Origin: Nitrososphaerota archaeon
GTDB lineage: Archaea; Thermoproteota; Nitrososphaeria; Nitrososphaerales; Nitrosopumilaceae
NCBI GenBank assembly: GCA_028866655.1
Contig: JAGWHQ010000010.1
Coordinates: 1-53,406, forward strand
DNA length: 53,406 nt
Reading direction: 5' to 3'
The notes beneath the pieces are model-generated. The model was not told the DNA's origin, ran no database searches, and was given only the letters and a program-made list of their open reading frames with translations. Shown here piece by piece: positions 14,628 through 24,090 of this stretch; within the stretch, counting starts at the first letter, position 1, and each line of letters opens with the position of its first letter. The position numbers and the translations under genes were made by a program.

Positions 14628-15308
14628 ATGGTATCCAAGGTCTGCGTAACAATTGCAGCATCCAGTCCTACAAAAGTATCAAGCGAGTTAAAGCATGCTC
14701 TTACCAAGTCAGACTATGCAGAACTCCGATTAGATTTTTTAAAACCAAATCAAGTTCCTTTTTGTTTAACTCTAGTTAGAAGATACCTTAAGAGGTGTGT
14801 ATGCACATTACGCCCTGTCTCAGAAGGCGGAAAATTTTCAGGCAGTGAAAAAGAAAGGATCTCAATATTAAAACTAATTTCAGAGTTTGAGCCATATCTT
14901 TTGGATGTAGAGTACAACACGTTAAAGAAAAACAAGGAACTGTCAAGATATCTTCAAAGTACAAAAACCAGAATACTGGTATCATGGCATGATTTTACAA
15001 AGACTCCAAATGAGCAGACCCTAAAATCAATGCTCAAAAAAATGTCCAAGTTTTCAAATAACATAAAAATTGTAACCACCTCAAAAACAATCGAGGATAC
15101 AATACGAATTCTTTCTCTTTACAAATCACACCCAAAAAATATCAGTCTAATTTCTTTTGCAATGGGAGATTATGGTAGAATGTCAAGAATTTTGTGTACA
15201 AAACTTGGCAGTCCATACACCTATGTCTCCCTAGGCAAGCCAGTTGCCCCAGGCCAATTTAGTCTAAAAGAGATGAAACGCATTTTGTCTCTAGATGACA
15301 AAAACTAG
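14628..15308 (+). CDS. aroD: 3-dehydroquinate dehydratase, type I
   Basis: This 226-residue class I enzyme converts 3-dehydroquinate to 3-dehydroshikimate through a lysine Schiff base. Landmarks are AELRLDFL (substrate-binding Glu/Arg), RPVSEGG, the catalytic histidine in SWHDF and the lysine in NIKIVTTSKT, followed by FAMGDYGRMSR and a PGQFSL tail near the C terminus. It uses the product of DHQ synthase II encoded 2.3 kb upstream. Confidence 0.93.
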   Translation: MVSKVCVTIAASSPTKVSSELKHALTKSDYAELRLDFLKPNQVPFCLTLVRRYLKRCVCTLRPVSEGGKFSGSEKERISILKLISEFEPYLLDVEYNTLKKNKELSRYLQSTKTRILVSWHDFTKTPNEQTLKSMLKKMSKFSNNIKIVTTSKTIEDTIRILSLYKSHPKNISLISFAMGDYGRMSRILCTKLGSPYTYVSLGKPVAPGQFSLKEMKRILSLDDKN

Positions 15309-15316
15309 AAACATTT

Positions 15317-15568
15317 TCAGTCTGATTTTTGCTCAAAGAATCTTTTTACAAAGTGTGACTCGGCTTTTTTTATCCTTGAGGAATCAGCCACCTCGTGAGC
15401 CATGTTTACAAGATCATTTTGGGTCAAATCAGTGATTACCGCATCTTCTTTTTCAGACTCGAGAGAGTATTCAATATCATTTAAGACATCAATGTTATCA
15501 TCAAGTGCCTTGATACATTCATCAAGTAGATTGGCAAAATCATCCTTGTCTTTCAACATTTCCATCAA
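15317..15568 (-). CDS. acidic helical small protein, function unknown
   Basis: The 83-residue protein is acidic and predicted helical (DDFANLLDECIKALDDNIDV, LNDIEYSLESEKEDAV), ending with a more basic stretch (IKKAESHFVKRFFEQK). It lies on the opposite strand between aroD and a membrane zinc-ribbon gene, with no obvious link to aromatic synthesis. Family not recognised. Confidence 0.6.
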   Translation of the reverse strand: MMEMLKDKDDFANLLDECIKALDDNIDVLNDIEYSLESEKEDAVITDLTQNDLVNMAHEVADSSRIKKAESHFVKRFFEQKSD

Positions 15569-15651
15569 TACAGTTTACATTAATTAATTGATCTGTGATG
15601 TACAAAATACCAATGATACCCTTATTATAAAAGAAACACGAAAAAGATACC

Positions 15652-15933
15652 GTGAACCCAAAAGTGTCTCAAAATAACATGCCACGAAATGTAGTGATTT
15701 TAGCTACAATAGTGACAATATTACTTGGCATGTTTAGGCTAGTATTATTTTTGATACTAGTGTGGGTTGCAGCCATAGTATTCATCATAATATACCAATA
15801 CAGTTCAACTAGAACATCTAAAGGTAATTTTGTTTGTCTAGATTGCGCTACGTTACATCAAGACTCGGCATGTCCAAAATGTGGTTCAAGACTCAAGAAA
15901 ATATATTCTCAGAGCGACAAGTACGGAATCTAG
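15652..15933 (+). CDS. membrane protein with C-terminal zinc ribbon
   Basis: GTG 15652 starts a 93-residue protein with a hydrophobic region long enough for one or two helices (NVVILATIVTILLGMFRLVL, FLILVWVAAIVFIIIYQY). A small zinc ribbon follows: CLDCATLHQDSACPKCGSRL, two CxxC pairs 12 residues apart. The ribbon should face the cytoplasm. Its position just before aroE is conserved only by guess. No function can be assigned. Confidence 0.65.
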   Translation: MNPKVSQNNMPRNVVILATIVTILLGMFRLVLFLILVWVAAIVFIIIYQYSSTRTSKGNFVCLDCATLHQDSACPKCGSRLKKIYSQSDKYGI

Positions 15934-15998
15934 AATATTTCAAATAATATCCACATGTTCCCTAATCGCTTAAATCACGATTCATCAGGTAGAAAACA

Positions 15999-16820
15999 AT
16001 GACCAAGACCTATGCCATCATAGGAGATCCAATAGATCATTCATTTTCGCCTGCACTGCACAATGCTGCTTTTTTATTTTTAGGCCTTGATTGCACATAC
16101 ATTGCATATAGAATTCCAAAGGGAGAATTAGAATATGGAATTGAAGCGCTAAAAAAAATCAATATTGCAGGATTCAATGTTACAATCCCCCACAAAGTGG
16201 ACATGATGAAATTTCTCGACGAGTCAGACAATGAATGCAAAGTAGTTGGTGCCACAAATACCGTAGTCAATGAAAACGGCCGTTTCAAGGGCTATAATAC
16301 AGATGTTGATGGATTCTTGGATCCAATAAAACAGAGAAAGATTGATTCCAAAGGTTCTGATGTTTTGCTAATCGGAGCAGGAGGAGCAGCAAGAGCAATC
16401 ATTGCAGGATTTGCCAAAGAAAAAGTTCGTAGAGTCACTATAACAAACAGAACCCGCGAAAGAGCAGAAGAATTAGTCAAGTTTGCCCAAGGTCTAGGAC
16501 TAGAATCAGATTATCTTGATCTCGAGTCAGCAGGAGATGCAGTCAACAAATACAAGTTTCTAGTAAATGCTACATCAGTCGGACTGAAAGGAATTGGATG
16601 TCCCATATCTACCAGAAACATCTGTAAAGAGTCCATCGTATACGATATTGTCTATTTACCAGTAGAAACACCTTTGATCGATCAGTCAAAGAATCAAGGT
16701 GCGACCATCATATATGGGTGGGAAATGCTTCTTGCTCAAGCGATGAAGTCATTCGAGATTTGGACTGGCAAGCCTGCACCACAGCAAGCCATGAAATTAA
16801 CCCTGCTTGGGAGATTCTAG
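15999..16820 (+). CDS. aroE: shikimate dehydrogenase
   Basis: This 273-residue enzyme reduces 3-dehydroshikimate to shikimate with NADPH. It shows the substrate-site SFSPALHN (residues 15-22), the catalytic lysine in NVTIPHK (K66), the aspartate in GYNTDVDGF (D102) and the nucleotide loop GAGGAARAI (about 127-135), followed by NRTRERAEEL, with Arg/Thr after Asn typical of NADP binding. The shikimate kinase gene starts 2 bases after its stop, in one operon running to tyrA. Confidence 0.95.
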   Translation: MTKTYAIIGDPIDHSFSPALHNAAFLFLGLDCTYIAYRIPKGELEYGIEALKKINIAGFNVTIPHKVDMMKFLDESDNECKVVGATNTVVNENGRFKGYNTDVDGFLDPIKQRKIDSKGSDVLLIGAGGAARAIIAGFAKEKVRRVTITNRTRERAEELVKFAQGLGLESDYLDLESAGDAVNKYKFLVNATSVGLKGIGCPISTRNICKESIVYDIVYLPVETPLIDQSKNQGATIIYGWEMLLAQAMKSFEIWTGKPAPQQAMKLTLLGRF

Positions 16821-16822
16821 AG

Positions 16823-17677
16823 ATGAGTAAAATAAAAGCAAGTATGCATGGTGCAGTTTCAATTGTCAATGCCATTGCCACAGGTAAAGGCGCAACACTT
16901 GGCATATCACTTGGAATTGAAGCAATTGTAGAAACCCAGCCTGGAAAGGGAATAATATTTGAAAACAATGAATCAAACCTTAGTTCACGTTTAATACGAA
17001 ATGTTGTTGAGACATCAGTTCCAAAATCAGAACTTGAAAAAAACAAGATAACAATTTTTGTAAAATCAGAAATTCCTTCAGGATATGGATTAAAGAGTTC
17101 AAGTGCAATCTCATCAGTCGTATCACTTGCATGTGCAAAGATATTCAGACCAAAAGCAACTGATCTTGATATCCTAAAAGATGGTGTAAATGCATCCATC
17201 AAATCAAAGGTAAGCATAACAGGTGCATTTGATGATGCATGTGCATGCTACTTTGGAGGATTTGTAGTAACAGACAATTCCAACATAAAAATAATAAAAT
17301 CAGAAAAAGCATCAGAAGACCTGACTGCAGTAATTTTCATTCCCAAGTCTAGAAGAAGAGGCAATGTGAAAAAACTAAAGATTCTAAGCGGTGTTTTCGC
17401 ACAAGCATGGGATCTTGCCAACAAATCAGACTATTGGAATGCAATGACACTCAATGGCCTTGCAACGTCAGCCATTTTAGGTTCAGAGCCAAAAATTCTA
17501 ACGGATTTGTTAGACAGTGGCGCATTGGGAGCATCAGTATCTGGCAACGGACCCTCAATAGCAGCAGTGGTAAAAAACGATAAAGTGTCAAGCATAAAAA
17601 AAGTATTTGCATCCCAAGAAGGAAGTATCATCGTATCACCAATAAACAACAAAAAGGCTGAAGTTTATGAAATGTAA
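16823..17677 (+). CDS. aroK: shikimate kinase, archaeal GHMP type
   Basis: The protein belongs to the GHMP kinase superfamily, not the bacterial AroK/AroL family. It carries the ATP loop IPSGYGLKSSSAISS (residues about 84-98), AFDDACACYFGG and the third GHMP motif GASVSGNGPSIAAV. It phosphorylates shikimate. I place the start at ATG 16823, which gives the usual MSKIKASMHGAVSIVNAIAT N terminus. A longer frame exists but would run into aroE. It overlaps aroA by 11 bases. Confidence 0.94.
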   Translation: MSKIKASMHGAVSIVNAIATGKGATLGISLGIEAIVETQPGKGIIFENNESNLSSRLIRNVVETSVPKSELEKNKITIFVKSEIPSGYGLKSSSAISSVVSLACAKIFRPKATDLDILKDGVNASIKSKVSITGAFDDACACYFGGFVVTDNSNIKIIKSEKASEDLTAVIFIPKSRRRGNVKKLKILSGVFAQAWDLANKSDYWNAMTLNGLATSAILGSEPKILTDLLDSGALGASVSGNGPSIAAVVKNDKVSSIKKVFASQEGSIIVSPINNKKAEVYEM

Positions 17678-18929
17678 AGTAGACAAATCCACATTATCAG
17701 GAACGATATCATGTCCCCCAAACAAGAGTTATTCCCATAGAGCGATATTTCTTGCATCACTTGCAAATGGGAAAAGCACGCTAGGAAATGTTCTACTCTC
17801 AAGGGACACCCTTGCAACAGTAAATGCATGCAAAGCATTTGGAGCAAAAATAAAAATCAGCGACTCTACTGTAACAGTTGAAAGCACTGGAGAAATAATT
17901 CCACAGACTAGCCAAATTGATGCATCAAATTCAGGTACAACTATTAGAATCGCAACAGCAATTGCTTCTCTTGCTGATAAAAAAATAACACTCACTGGTG
18001 ATTCTAGTTTACAAAAAAGACCGATGCAACCACTCTTAGATGCATTAACACAACTTGGAGTAGAGTGCACATCAACTGATGGTAAACCTCCTGTCACTGT
18101 AAAAGGCAGATCAGATGGTGGAAACACCCACATATCAGGTTCAATCTCAAGTCAGTTCATCTCTGCGCTTTTTATCTCAGGTCCAAAAATGAAAAATGGA
18201 ATCACATTAGAAATAGATGGGGAACTTGTTTCAAAGCCATATCTTGATGCCACCATTGCCACAATGAAAAAATTTGGTGTTACAGTTGATGCAATATCAC
18301 CATACAAAAAATACGATATAACAAACCAAAAATATAGACCATCAGATTTTGTAGTTCCGTCAGATTTTTCAAGCATGGCACTTTTACTTTCTGCAGCAGT
18401 ACTGTTAGGGAATAACATGTCAATTGATGCATCTTTGGGAGACTTGCCACAGGGAGATCGAGAGATATTGTCATATCTGGAAAGACTTGGAGTCAAGATA
18501 AACTTGGGAGAAAAAATAACGCTGGTTTCTCCAAAACTTCTCAATGGAGGAAGGTTTGACCTTTCAAACAATCCCGATTTACTTCCACCAATGGCAATTC
18601 TTGCTCTAAAAACATCAAAGCCAATTGAGATTTACAATGTAAAACATGCAAGATTCAAAGAAACTGACAGGATAGCAATTTTGGCAAAAGAGCTTGCAAA
18701 GATTGGGATAACAGTAACAGAGAAAGAGGACGGATTGATTTTAGATGCCCCAAAGACTCTCAAGGGTGCAGAGCTAGAATCATCAGATGACCATAGACTA
18801 TTCATGGCGTTTGCCATAGCAGGCATGTTTGTTGGAGATTGCACTGTAACGGATCCTGATTCTGTTGATGTCTCATATCCAACATTTGTAGAAGACATGA
18901 GAAAGATTGGCGCAAATCTTACAATTTGA
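17667..18929 (+). CDS. aroA: 3-phosphoshikimate 1-carboxyvinyltransferase (EPSP synthase)
   Basis: The 420-residue enzyme joins shikimate 3-phosphate and phosphoenolpyruvate. Substrate-binding motifs are intact: CPPNKSYSHRAI near residue 15, SNSGTTIRIATAIAS near 89, QKRPMQPLLDAL, KHARFKETDRIA, and the C-terminal SSDDHRLFMAFAIAG. It is the middle gene of the aroE-aroK-aroA-aroC operon and begins inside the aroK 3' end. Confidence 0.96.
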   Translation: MKCKVDKSTLSGTISCPPNKSYSHRAIFLASLANGKSTLGNVLLSRDTLATVNACKAFGAKIKISDSTVTVESTGEIIPQTSQIDASNSGTTIRIATAIASLADKKITLTGDSSLQKRPMQPLLDALTQLGVECTSTDGKPPVTVKGRSDGGNTHISGSISSQFISALFISGPKMKNGITLEIDGELVSKPYLDATIATMKKFGVTVDAISPYKKYDITNQKYRPSDFVVPSDFSSMALLLSAAVLLGNNMSIDASLGDLPQGDREILSYLERLGVKINLGEKITLVSPKLLNGGRFDLSNNPDLLPPMAILALKTSKPIEIYNVKHARFKETDRIAILAKELAKIGITVTEKEDGLILDAPKTLKGAELESSDDHRLFMAFAIAGMFVGDCTVTDPDSVDVSYPTFVEDMRKIGANLTI

Positions 18930-18996
18930 ATTTTCAAATAATTCCAAAGCCTGTAATTCCTAGAAGGATTATAAGCACGTAAAAGAGAATTTCATC

Positions 18997-20094
18997 ATGT
19001 CTTCAAGCAGCATAGGACAGCGTTTTGTTTTTACAAGTTTTGGCGAAAGTCATGGCAAGTGTATTGGTGCAACAGTAGATGGTTGCCCAGCAGGATTAGA
19101 GATTTCAGAAAACGACATTCAAGTCATGCTAGATTTACGCAAGCCAGGTCAGTCCATCATCACTACCCAGAGAAAAGAAGACGACAAGGTAGAGATTCTT
19201 TCAGGAGTGTACAAGGGACACACTACAGGAGCTCCAATTACAATGATCATTTGGAACAAGGATCAGCATTCAAAAGATTACGACAATCTCACTTTCAAAC
19301 CAAGACCTGGACACTCTGATTATCCAGCATTTGTAAAGTATAGCGGATTTAATGACATCAGAGGGGGAGGTAGATTTTCAGGAAGACTGACTGCCACATT
19401 TGTAATGGCAGGAGCAATAGCAAGAAAATTACTTGCAAAGACACTAGGGATTGAAACTTTTTCGTATACTTGTCAAGTGGGAACTGTAAAAATGAAAGAG
19501 CATGCAACAATGAAGATGAAAAATGCAGTGTATAGTAATGAAGTAAGATGCCCTGACCCAAAAATTGCAGTAAAGATGCGTGAAACAATTCTTACGGCAA
19601 GACGAAAGGGAGACTCGATAGGAGGCGTCGTCGAATCACTAACAGTAAATTTACCAGTAGGACTTGGAGAGCCAATCTTTGGCTCACTTGAATCAGACCT
19701 AAGCAAGGCGCTATTTTCAATTCCTGCCGTAAAGGGCGTAGAATTTGGATCTGGTTTTCACGGTTCCACCTTGCATGGCTCTGAGAATAATGATGAATTT
19801 ATAATCAAAAATGGAAAAATTCAAACTAAAACCAACAACGCAGGAGGCATACTGGGTGGAATATCTACAGGCATGCCAATTGTCTTGCGAGTGGCATTCA
19901 AACCTGCATCATCAATAGCAAAAAAACAACAAACTGTCGATCTTCATACAAAGAAACCATCTTCCCTAATAGTTCAAGGAAGACATGATCCATGCGTAGT
20001 TCCTCGTGCACCGCCGGTAATAGATTCACTAGTATCAGTTGTGCTCGCAGACCATGCAATCAGAGCAGGGCTTATTCCGCCAGTCATCAAGTAG
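18997..20094 (+). CDS. aroC: chorismate synthase
   Basis: The 365-residue enzyme eliminates phosphate from EPSP to give chorismate, using reduced FMN. Signature blocks are GESHGKCIGATVDGCPAG (residues about 16-33), GGGRFSGRLTATFVMAG (about 127-143) and RHDPCVVPRAPPV near the C terminus. A 67-base gap separates it from aroA. The next gene (chorismate mutase fusion) starts 3 bases after its stop. Confidence 0.96.
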   Translation: MSSSSIGQRFVFTSFGESHGKCIGATVDGCPAGLEISENDIQVMLDLRKPGQSIITTQRKEDDKVEILSGVYKGHTTGAPITMIIWNKDQHSKDYDNLTFKPRPGHSDYPAFVKYSGFNDIRGGGRFSGRLTATFVMAGAIARKLLAKTLGIETFSYTCQVGTVKMKEHATMKMKNAVYSNEVRCPDPKIAVKMRETILTARRKGDSIGGVVESLTVNLPVGLGEPIFGSLESDLSKALFSIPAVKGVEFGSGFHGSTLHGSENNDEFIIKNGKIQTKTNNAGGILGGISTGMPIVLRVAFKPASSIAKKQQTVDLHTKKPSSLIVQGRHDPCVVPRAPPVIDSLVSVVLADHAIRAGLIPPVIK

Positions 20095-20097
20095 GAA

Positions 20098-21465
20098 ATG
20101 TCAGACATTAACAAATTACGCGACAAGATAGACAAGATTACATTTGATGTCATCAGATTACTCAAGGAAAGAAATGATATAGCAAAAGAAATTGGAAATT
20201 TAAAAAATAATCTTGGCATTGGAGTGACAGATGAGGAAAGAGAGAACCAATTACGCTCCAAAGTTCGCTCATTATGCAAAGAGATAGGGCTTGACGAAAA
20301 GATTGCAATGACAATGTTGAATTTTCTATTAAACGAGTCTGTCAAGATCCAGTCAGTAGACAAACAGACACACATGTCAGTATTTTTGAAAGCAAAAAAA
20401 CTGGAGAAAGAAGGAAAAAAAATAATCCACATGGAAGTAGGTGAGCCAGATTTTCTTCCGCCAGAGATTGTACGCAATGCATTGTCTGAAGTCTATTCCA
20501 AAGGATATACAAAATATGGAGACTCAAAAGGAATGTCAGATTTCAGAGAGGTACTTGCAAAATATGTCACAGAAAAATTTGGTACCGGAACAACGGCCCA
20601 GAATATTCTTGTATCTCCAGGAGCACGTTTCTCAGTATTTCTTGCAATCTCTAGTCTACTCAGCCCTGGAAATGAGATCATAGTAATTGAGCCGGCATGG
20701 CCTGCATACAGAGATAATGCTCTCAATTCAGGAGTCAAGGTAAGAACAATACATACAACACTTGAAAACAAGTGGGAGCCAAAAATAGAGGACATTAAGA
20801 ATATCATAAATGAAAATACCAGAATGCTAGTTCTCAATTATCCAAACAATCCAACCGGCAAGATTCTCCCAGTGGTACTACAGGACCAGATAATGAAATT
20901 AGCAATGGAAAATAACTTGTACGTGTTAAGTGACGAGATTTATTCATCATATGCAAACAAACCATGGAAAAGCATCCTCACTTATGGATACAGCAAATCC
21001 ATAGTAACCCAGTCATTTTCAAAATCACATGCAATGACAGGCTTTAGAATCGGTTATGCGATATCAAGTCCAGAAATAGTAGAAAAAATGTCAAAACTCC
21101 AGGCTCTTGCATTGACAAATGTTTCAGAGCCCATCCAGTATGTAGCCATGAAGGCATTAGAGGCAGACACAACTGGAAATACTGCAACCATTAAAAACAG
21201 GTTAGAATACATACTAAAAAAAGCAAAAACGATGCAATTGGACTTTGTAGATCCAGACGGAGCAATGTACTTGTTTGCAAAGGTAAGACAAGAGAACTTT
21301 GATTCAATAGATTTTACAAACAGGCTTTTAGACATGGGGGTGGCAATAGCACCAGGAGAAGGATTTGGAAATTATCAAGGATTTGTCAGAATATCGGCTT
21401 GTCAGCCAGAAGATACACTTAATCAGGGAATGCAAATAATAGAGGAAAGGTTGAAAACAAAATAA
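20098..21465 (+). CDS. fused chorismate mutase (AroQ) and class I aminotransferase
   Basis: Residues 1-90 form an AroQ-type chorismate mutase: LRDKIDKITFDVIRLLKERN, then IAKEIGNLKN and an all-helical remainder. Residues about 105-455 form a PLP-dependent fold-type I aminotransferase with GEPDFLPPE, NYPNNPTGK, SDEIYSSY and the PLP lysine in SFSKSHAMTGFRIGY (K about 309). The pairing suggests that chorismate is rearranged to prephenate, which the second domain may then transaminate to arogenate; alternatively it transaminates the keto acids. TyrA follows with a 1-base overlap. No prephenate dehydratase is in the window. Confidence 0.92.
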   Translation: MSDINKLRDKIDKITFDVIRLLKERNDIAKEIGNLKNNLGIGVTDEERENQLRSKVRSLCKEIGLDEKIAMTMLNFLLNESVKIQSVDKQTHMSVFLKAKKLEKEGKKIIHMEVGEPDFLPPEIVRNALSEVYSKGYTKYGDSKGMSDFREVLAKYVTEKFGTGTTAQNILVSPGARFSVFLAISSLLSPGNEIIVIEPAWPAYRDNALNSGVKVRTIHTTLENKWEPKIEDIKNIINENTRMLVLNYPNNPTGKILPVVLQDQIMKLAMENNLYVLSDEIYSSYANKPWKSILTYGYSKSIVTQSFSKSHAMTGFRIGYAISSPEIVEKMSKLQALALTNVSEPIQYVAMKALEADTTGNTATIKNRLEYILKKAKTMQLDFVDPDGAMYLFAKVRQENFDSIDFTNRLLDMGVAIAPGEGFGNYQGFVRISACQPEDTLNQGMQIIEERLKTK

Positions 21466-22319
21466 TGAAAAAAAAGATTGCAATAATTGGCGCAGAGGGC
21501 CAGATGGGAAAATGGTTTTCCAAGTATTTTCTTGAAAAAGATTATGATATCATAGGATACGACTCTGAGAAAGAGATTTTGAACAAGTCTGTTACAAAGG
21601 CACAGTCGCTTGTAGGAGCCATCCTAACAGCAGATTATGTCATCTTATGCATTCCAGTAAAACGCACACCTGAAACAATAAGACTGATTGCAAAAGAGAT
21701 GAAACGCGATTCTTATTTGATAGATATCTCTTCGCTTAAAACAAAAACTGCCGCAGCACTTTCCAAGATACCAGACAAGGTAAATCCAATATGCATTCAT
21801 CCAATGTTTGGCCCTGGAACTAAAAAGCTAAAGGGTCAAAACATAATATCAATTCCAATTCGCGATGCAAAAAAAGAAATGGCAGTTACAAAATCATTAT
21901 TTGAAGAAGCAAATTTTGTCCAGATTGATGCAGCAGAACATGATAAAAAAATAGCAATTGTACTTGGAATGCCACATCTAGTAAACTTGGCACTTGCCAA
22001 CATATTTGCAAAGGAAGAAAATTTTGCTCTAGTTGAAAAAATGGCTGGAACTACTTTCAAAGCCCAAAAACTTCTCACTACAGGTATCATGACAGAACCA
22101 CAAGAACTCATCGAAACAATAATCTCAAATCCCGAAATTCGAAGATATGCAGAAGAGTTTTGGAAAGACATTGGCAGAATGCTTATTTTAATTCAAGAAA
22201 ACAAGACTGAAGAAATGATCAAGTACATCTCAAGTGCAAAGGAGAGACTGGCAAAGAATGTTGATCTTGACGAAGCATACAAGAAGCTTGTTACAATGGT
22301 AAGTTCTGTAGAAAAATAA
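21465..22319 (+). CDS. tyrA: prephenate (or arogenate) dehydrogenase
   Basis: The 284-residue enzyme has the nucleotide-binding loop IIGAEGQMGKWF (residues 7-18) and an acidic residue after the second strand (D33 in GYDSEKE), which suggests NAD use. The catalytic-site segment CIHPMFGPG (H112) follows, then a helical dimerisation domain. It makes 4-hydroxyphenylpyruvate from prephenate, or tyrosine directly from arogenate. Coupling to the mutase-aminotransferase gene (TAATG overlap) places it in the tyrosine branch. No ACT domain is present. Confidence 0.93.
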   Translation: MKKKIAIIGAEGQMGKWFSKYFLEKDYDIIGYDSEKEILNKSVTKAQSLVGAILTADYVILCIPVKRTPETIRLIAKEMKRDSYLIDISSLKTKTAAALSKIPDKVNPICIHPMFGPGTKKLKGQNIISIPIRDAKKEMAVTKSLFEEANFVQIDAAEHDKKIAIVLGMPHLVNLALANIFAKEENFALVEKMAGTTFKAQKLLTTGIMTEPQELIETIISNPEIRRYAEEFWKDIGRMLILIQENKTEEMIKYISSAKERLAKNVDLDEAYKKLVTMVSSVEK

Positions 22320-22724
22320 TTGAAATCTACAAAAATAGTTACATCTTTTTTAATCCAGGACGACAAGTATCTAATTTTAAAACGAAGTAACAAAGTAAGA
22401 ACAATGAAGGATCTTTGGGCAGGTATCAGTGGCATCATAGAAGGTCATGAAGAACCACTATACAGAGCAAAAAGAGAGATATTGGAAGAGACAGGTATTA
22501 CTGAAAATCAAATTACTCTCATCAAGGCAGCGTCTCAAATGAGAACAGACTCTCCCCAATATGAAAATCATGAATGGTTAATCTTTCCATTTTTGTTTGC
22601 AGTCAAAGAACACAAAATAAAATTAAACTGGGAAAACTCTGAATATCAATGGATTACACCTACAGATTTACCAAAATTTCAAACAGTACCTAGTCTTGAT
22701 AAAGTGCTATCCAGTCTGCTGTAA
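22320..22724 (+). CDS. NUDIX hydrolase
   Basis: The NUDIX box is complete: GIIEGHEEPLYRAKREILEE followed by TG (residues about 39-60; the pattern GX5EX7REUXEEXGU). The protein has 134 residues, normal for a minimal domain. Substrate unknown; such enzymes hydrolyse nucleoside diphosphate-linked compounds. TTG 22320 directly follows the tyrA stop, so it is the last gene of the aromatic operon. It overlaps the end of thiC on the other strand by 18 bases. Confidence 0.88.
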   Translation: MKSTKIVTSFLIQDDKYLILKRSNKVRTMKDLWAGISGIIEGHEEPLYRAKREILEETGITENQITLIKAASQMRTDSPQYENHEWLIFPFLFAVKEHKIKLNWENSEYQWITPTDLPKFQTVPSLDKVLSSLL

Positions 22725-24035
22725 CTTTTCTACTTCGGTTGCAGTAAATCTCTGCTGTGGAAGCATGATGTAAACACAAGCGCCTCCACACATGGTACAT
22801 GGAACTGTGTTGCCCTTTAGTTGTCCACTTCGTGCATGGATACGAGACGCTTCTTCTGGATCAATTGATAATGCAATTTGTTTTTCCCAGTTCAGAGTTC
22901 TTCGAGCTTCAGTCATCTCCATATCCCACTTGATTGCCTTGTCTCGTAGCTTGACCAAGTCTCCAGCATGTGCTGCAATTCTATATGCAATCAGTCCTGC
23001 CTTGACTTCTTCTGCATTAGGTAATGCAAGATGTTCTGCCGGAGTAAGATAACACAATAGGTCTACACCTTCACTTGCAGAGATTGCTGCACCAATGGCA
23101 CTTGCTATATGATCATGTCCAGAGGCTACATCTGTCACCAAAGGTCCTAACACATAGTATGGCACTTCACCAATTAGAGATTTAGCTAATCTTACATTTG
23201 CTGCAACTTCGTTGAGTGGAACATGTCCAGGTCCCTCAACCATTACTTGAACATCTTTTTCATGTGCAATTTTTGTAAGTCGTGAAATGTTGATCATTTC
23301 TTGTACTTGAAGTTCATCATGAGAATCAAGAATAGAACCAGGTCTTAGTGCATCTCCCAAGCTAAAAGTAACATCATATTTTCTTGCAATCTCTATGAGA
23401 TAGTCAAAGTGTTCATAGTATGGATTTTCCTTGTCATACTTTAGCATCCATGCAGCTGTGATAGTACCGCCCTTGCTTACTATACCAGCATGTCTTTTTA
23501 CTGCAAGAATACGTTTTGCAATATCCTTTGTTATTCCAGAATGAATTGTAGTATAGTCAACTCCATCTTTTACATTACGCTCAAAGGCATTGAGAAAATC
23601 ATCTTCTGTTATATCAAGAGGATTCTTGTGTTTTTCAACGCCATAATTGTATGCCTCATAGACAGGCACAGTTCCAAACGCTATTGGTGCAGCTTCTAAC
23701 AGCCTTCTTCTAAATACACCGACATCTCCTCCGTCGCTTAGATCCATTATAGTATCAGCATGATATTTTATTGCAACTTCAGCTTTCTTGACTTCCTCTT
23801 CCAAGTTCTGGTTTAGAGTAGAATTTCCAATGTTTACATTTACCTTGGTCTTCATTCCTTTTCCTATTCCAACCACTCGGATCTTTTGCGGGCGGAAATT
23901 GTTATGAGGAATTATAATGGAACCATTTGCAATTTTTGGCATTAGCCAGTCTAGTGTCACATCTTCATCGCGTGCGACTGCCTTCATTTCATCTGTAGCA
24001 ACACCCCTTCGGGCGGCATTCATCTGAGTACTCAA
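22707..24035 (-). CDS. thiC: phosphomethylpyrimidine synthase
   Basis: ThiC turns aminoimidazole ribotide into HMP phosphate, a radical SAM rearrangement in thiamine synthesis. The 442-residue protein shows MVEGPGHVPLNEVAANV, YYVLGPLVTDVASGHDHI, a GVDLLCYLTPAEHL segment and the C-terminal cluster CTMCGGACVY, a CX2CX3C form seen in archaeal members. It is divergent from thiDN, with 55 bases between the starts, so the next two pathway enzymes share a promoter region with it. I saw no TPP riboswitch there. Confidence 0.95.
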   Translation of the reverse strand: MSTQMNAARRGVATDEMKAVARDEDVTLDWLMPKIANGSIIIPHNNFRPQKIRVVGIGKGMKTKVNVNIGNSTLNQNLEEEVKKAEVAIKYHADTIMDLSDGGDVGVFRRRLLEAAPIAFGTVPVYEAYNYGVEKHKNPLDITEDDFLNAFERNVKDGVDYTTIHSGITKDIAKRILAVKRHAGIVSKGGTITAAWMLKYDKENPYYEHFDYLIEIARKYDVTFSLGDALRPGSILDSHDELQVQEMINISRLTKIAHEKDVQVMVEGPGHVPLNEVAANVRLAKSLIGEVPYYVLGPLVTDVASGHDHIASAIGAAISASEGVDLLCYLTPAEHLALPNAEEVKAGLIAYRIAAHAGDLVKLRDKAIKWDMEMTEARRTLNWEKQIALSIDPEEASRIHARSGQLKGNTVPCTMCGGACVYIMLPQQRFTATEVEKLQQTG

Positions 24036-24090
24036 TTTACTATTTTTAGCCAGTAATTGGATTTAAACGTGAGTTTCTAAACCTTAGATC

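Noticed and set aside
16718-16822. N-terminal extension of the shikimate kinase frame
   Set aside because: It lies inside the aroE coding end, and the family N terminus begins at ATG 16823, two bases after the aroE stop.
24036-24090. Possible TPP riboswitch between thiC and thiDN
   Set aside because: Only 55 bases separate the starts, and no THI-box elements were recognised there.
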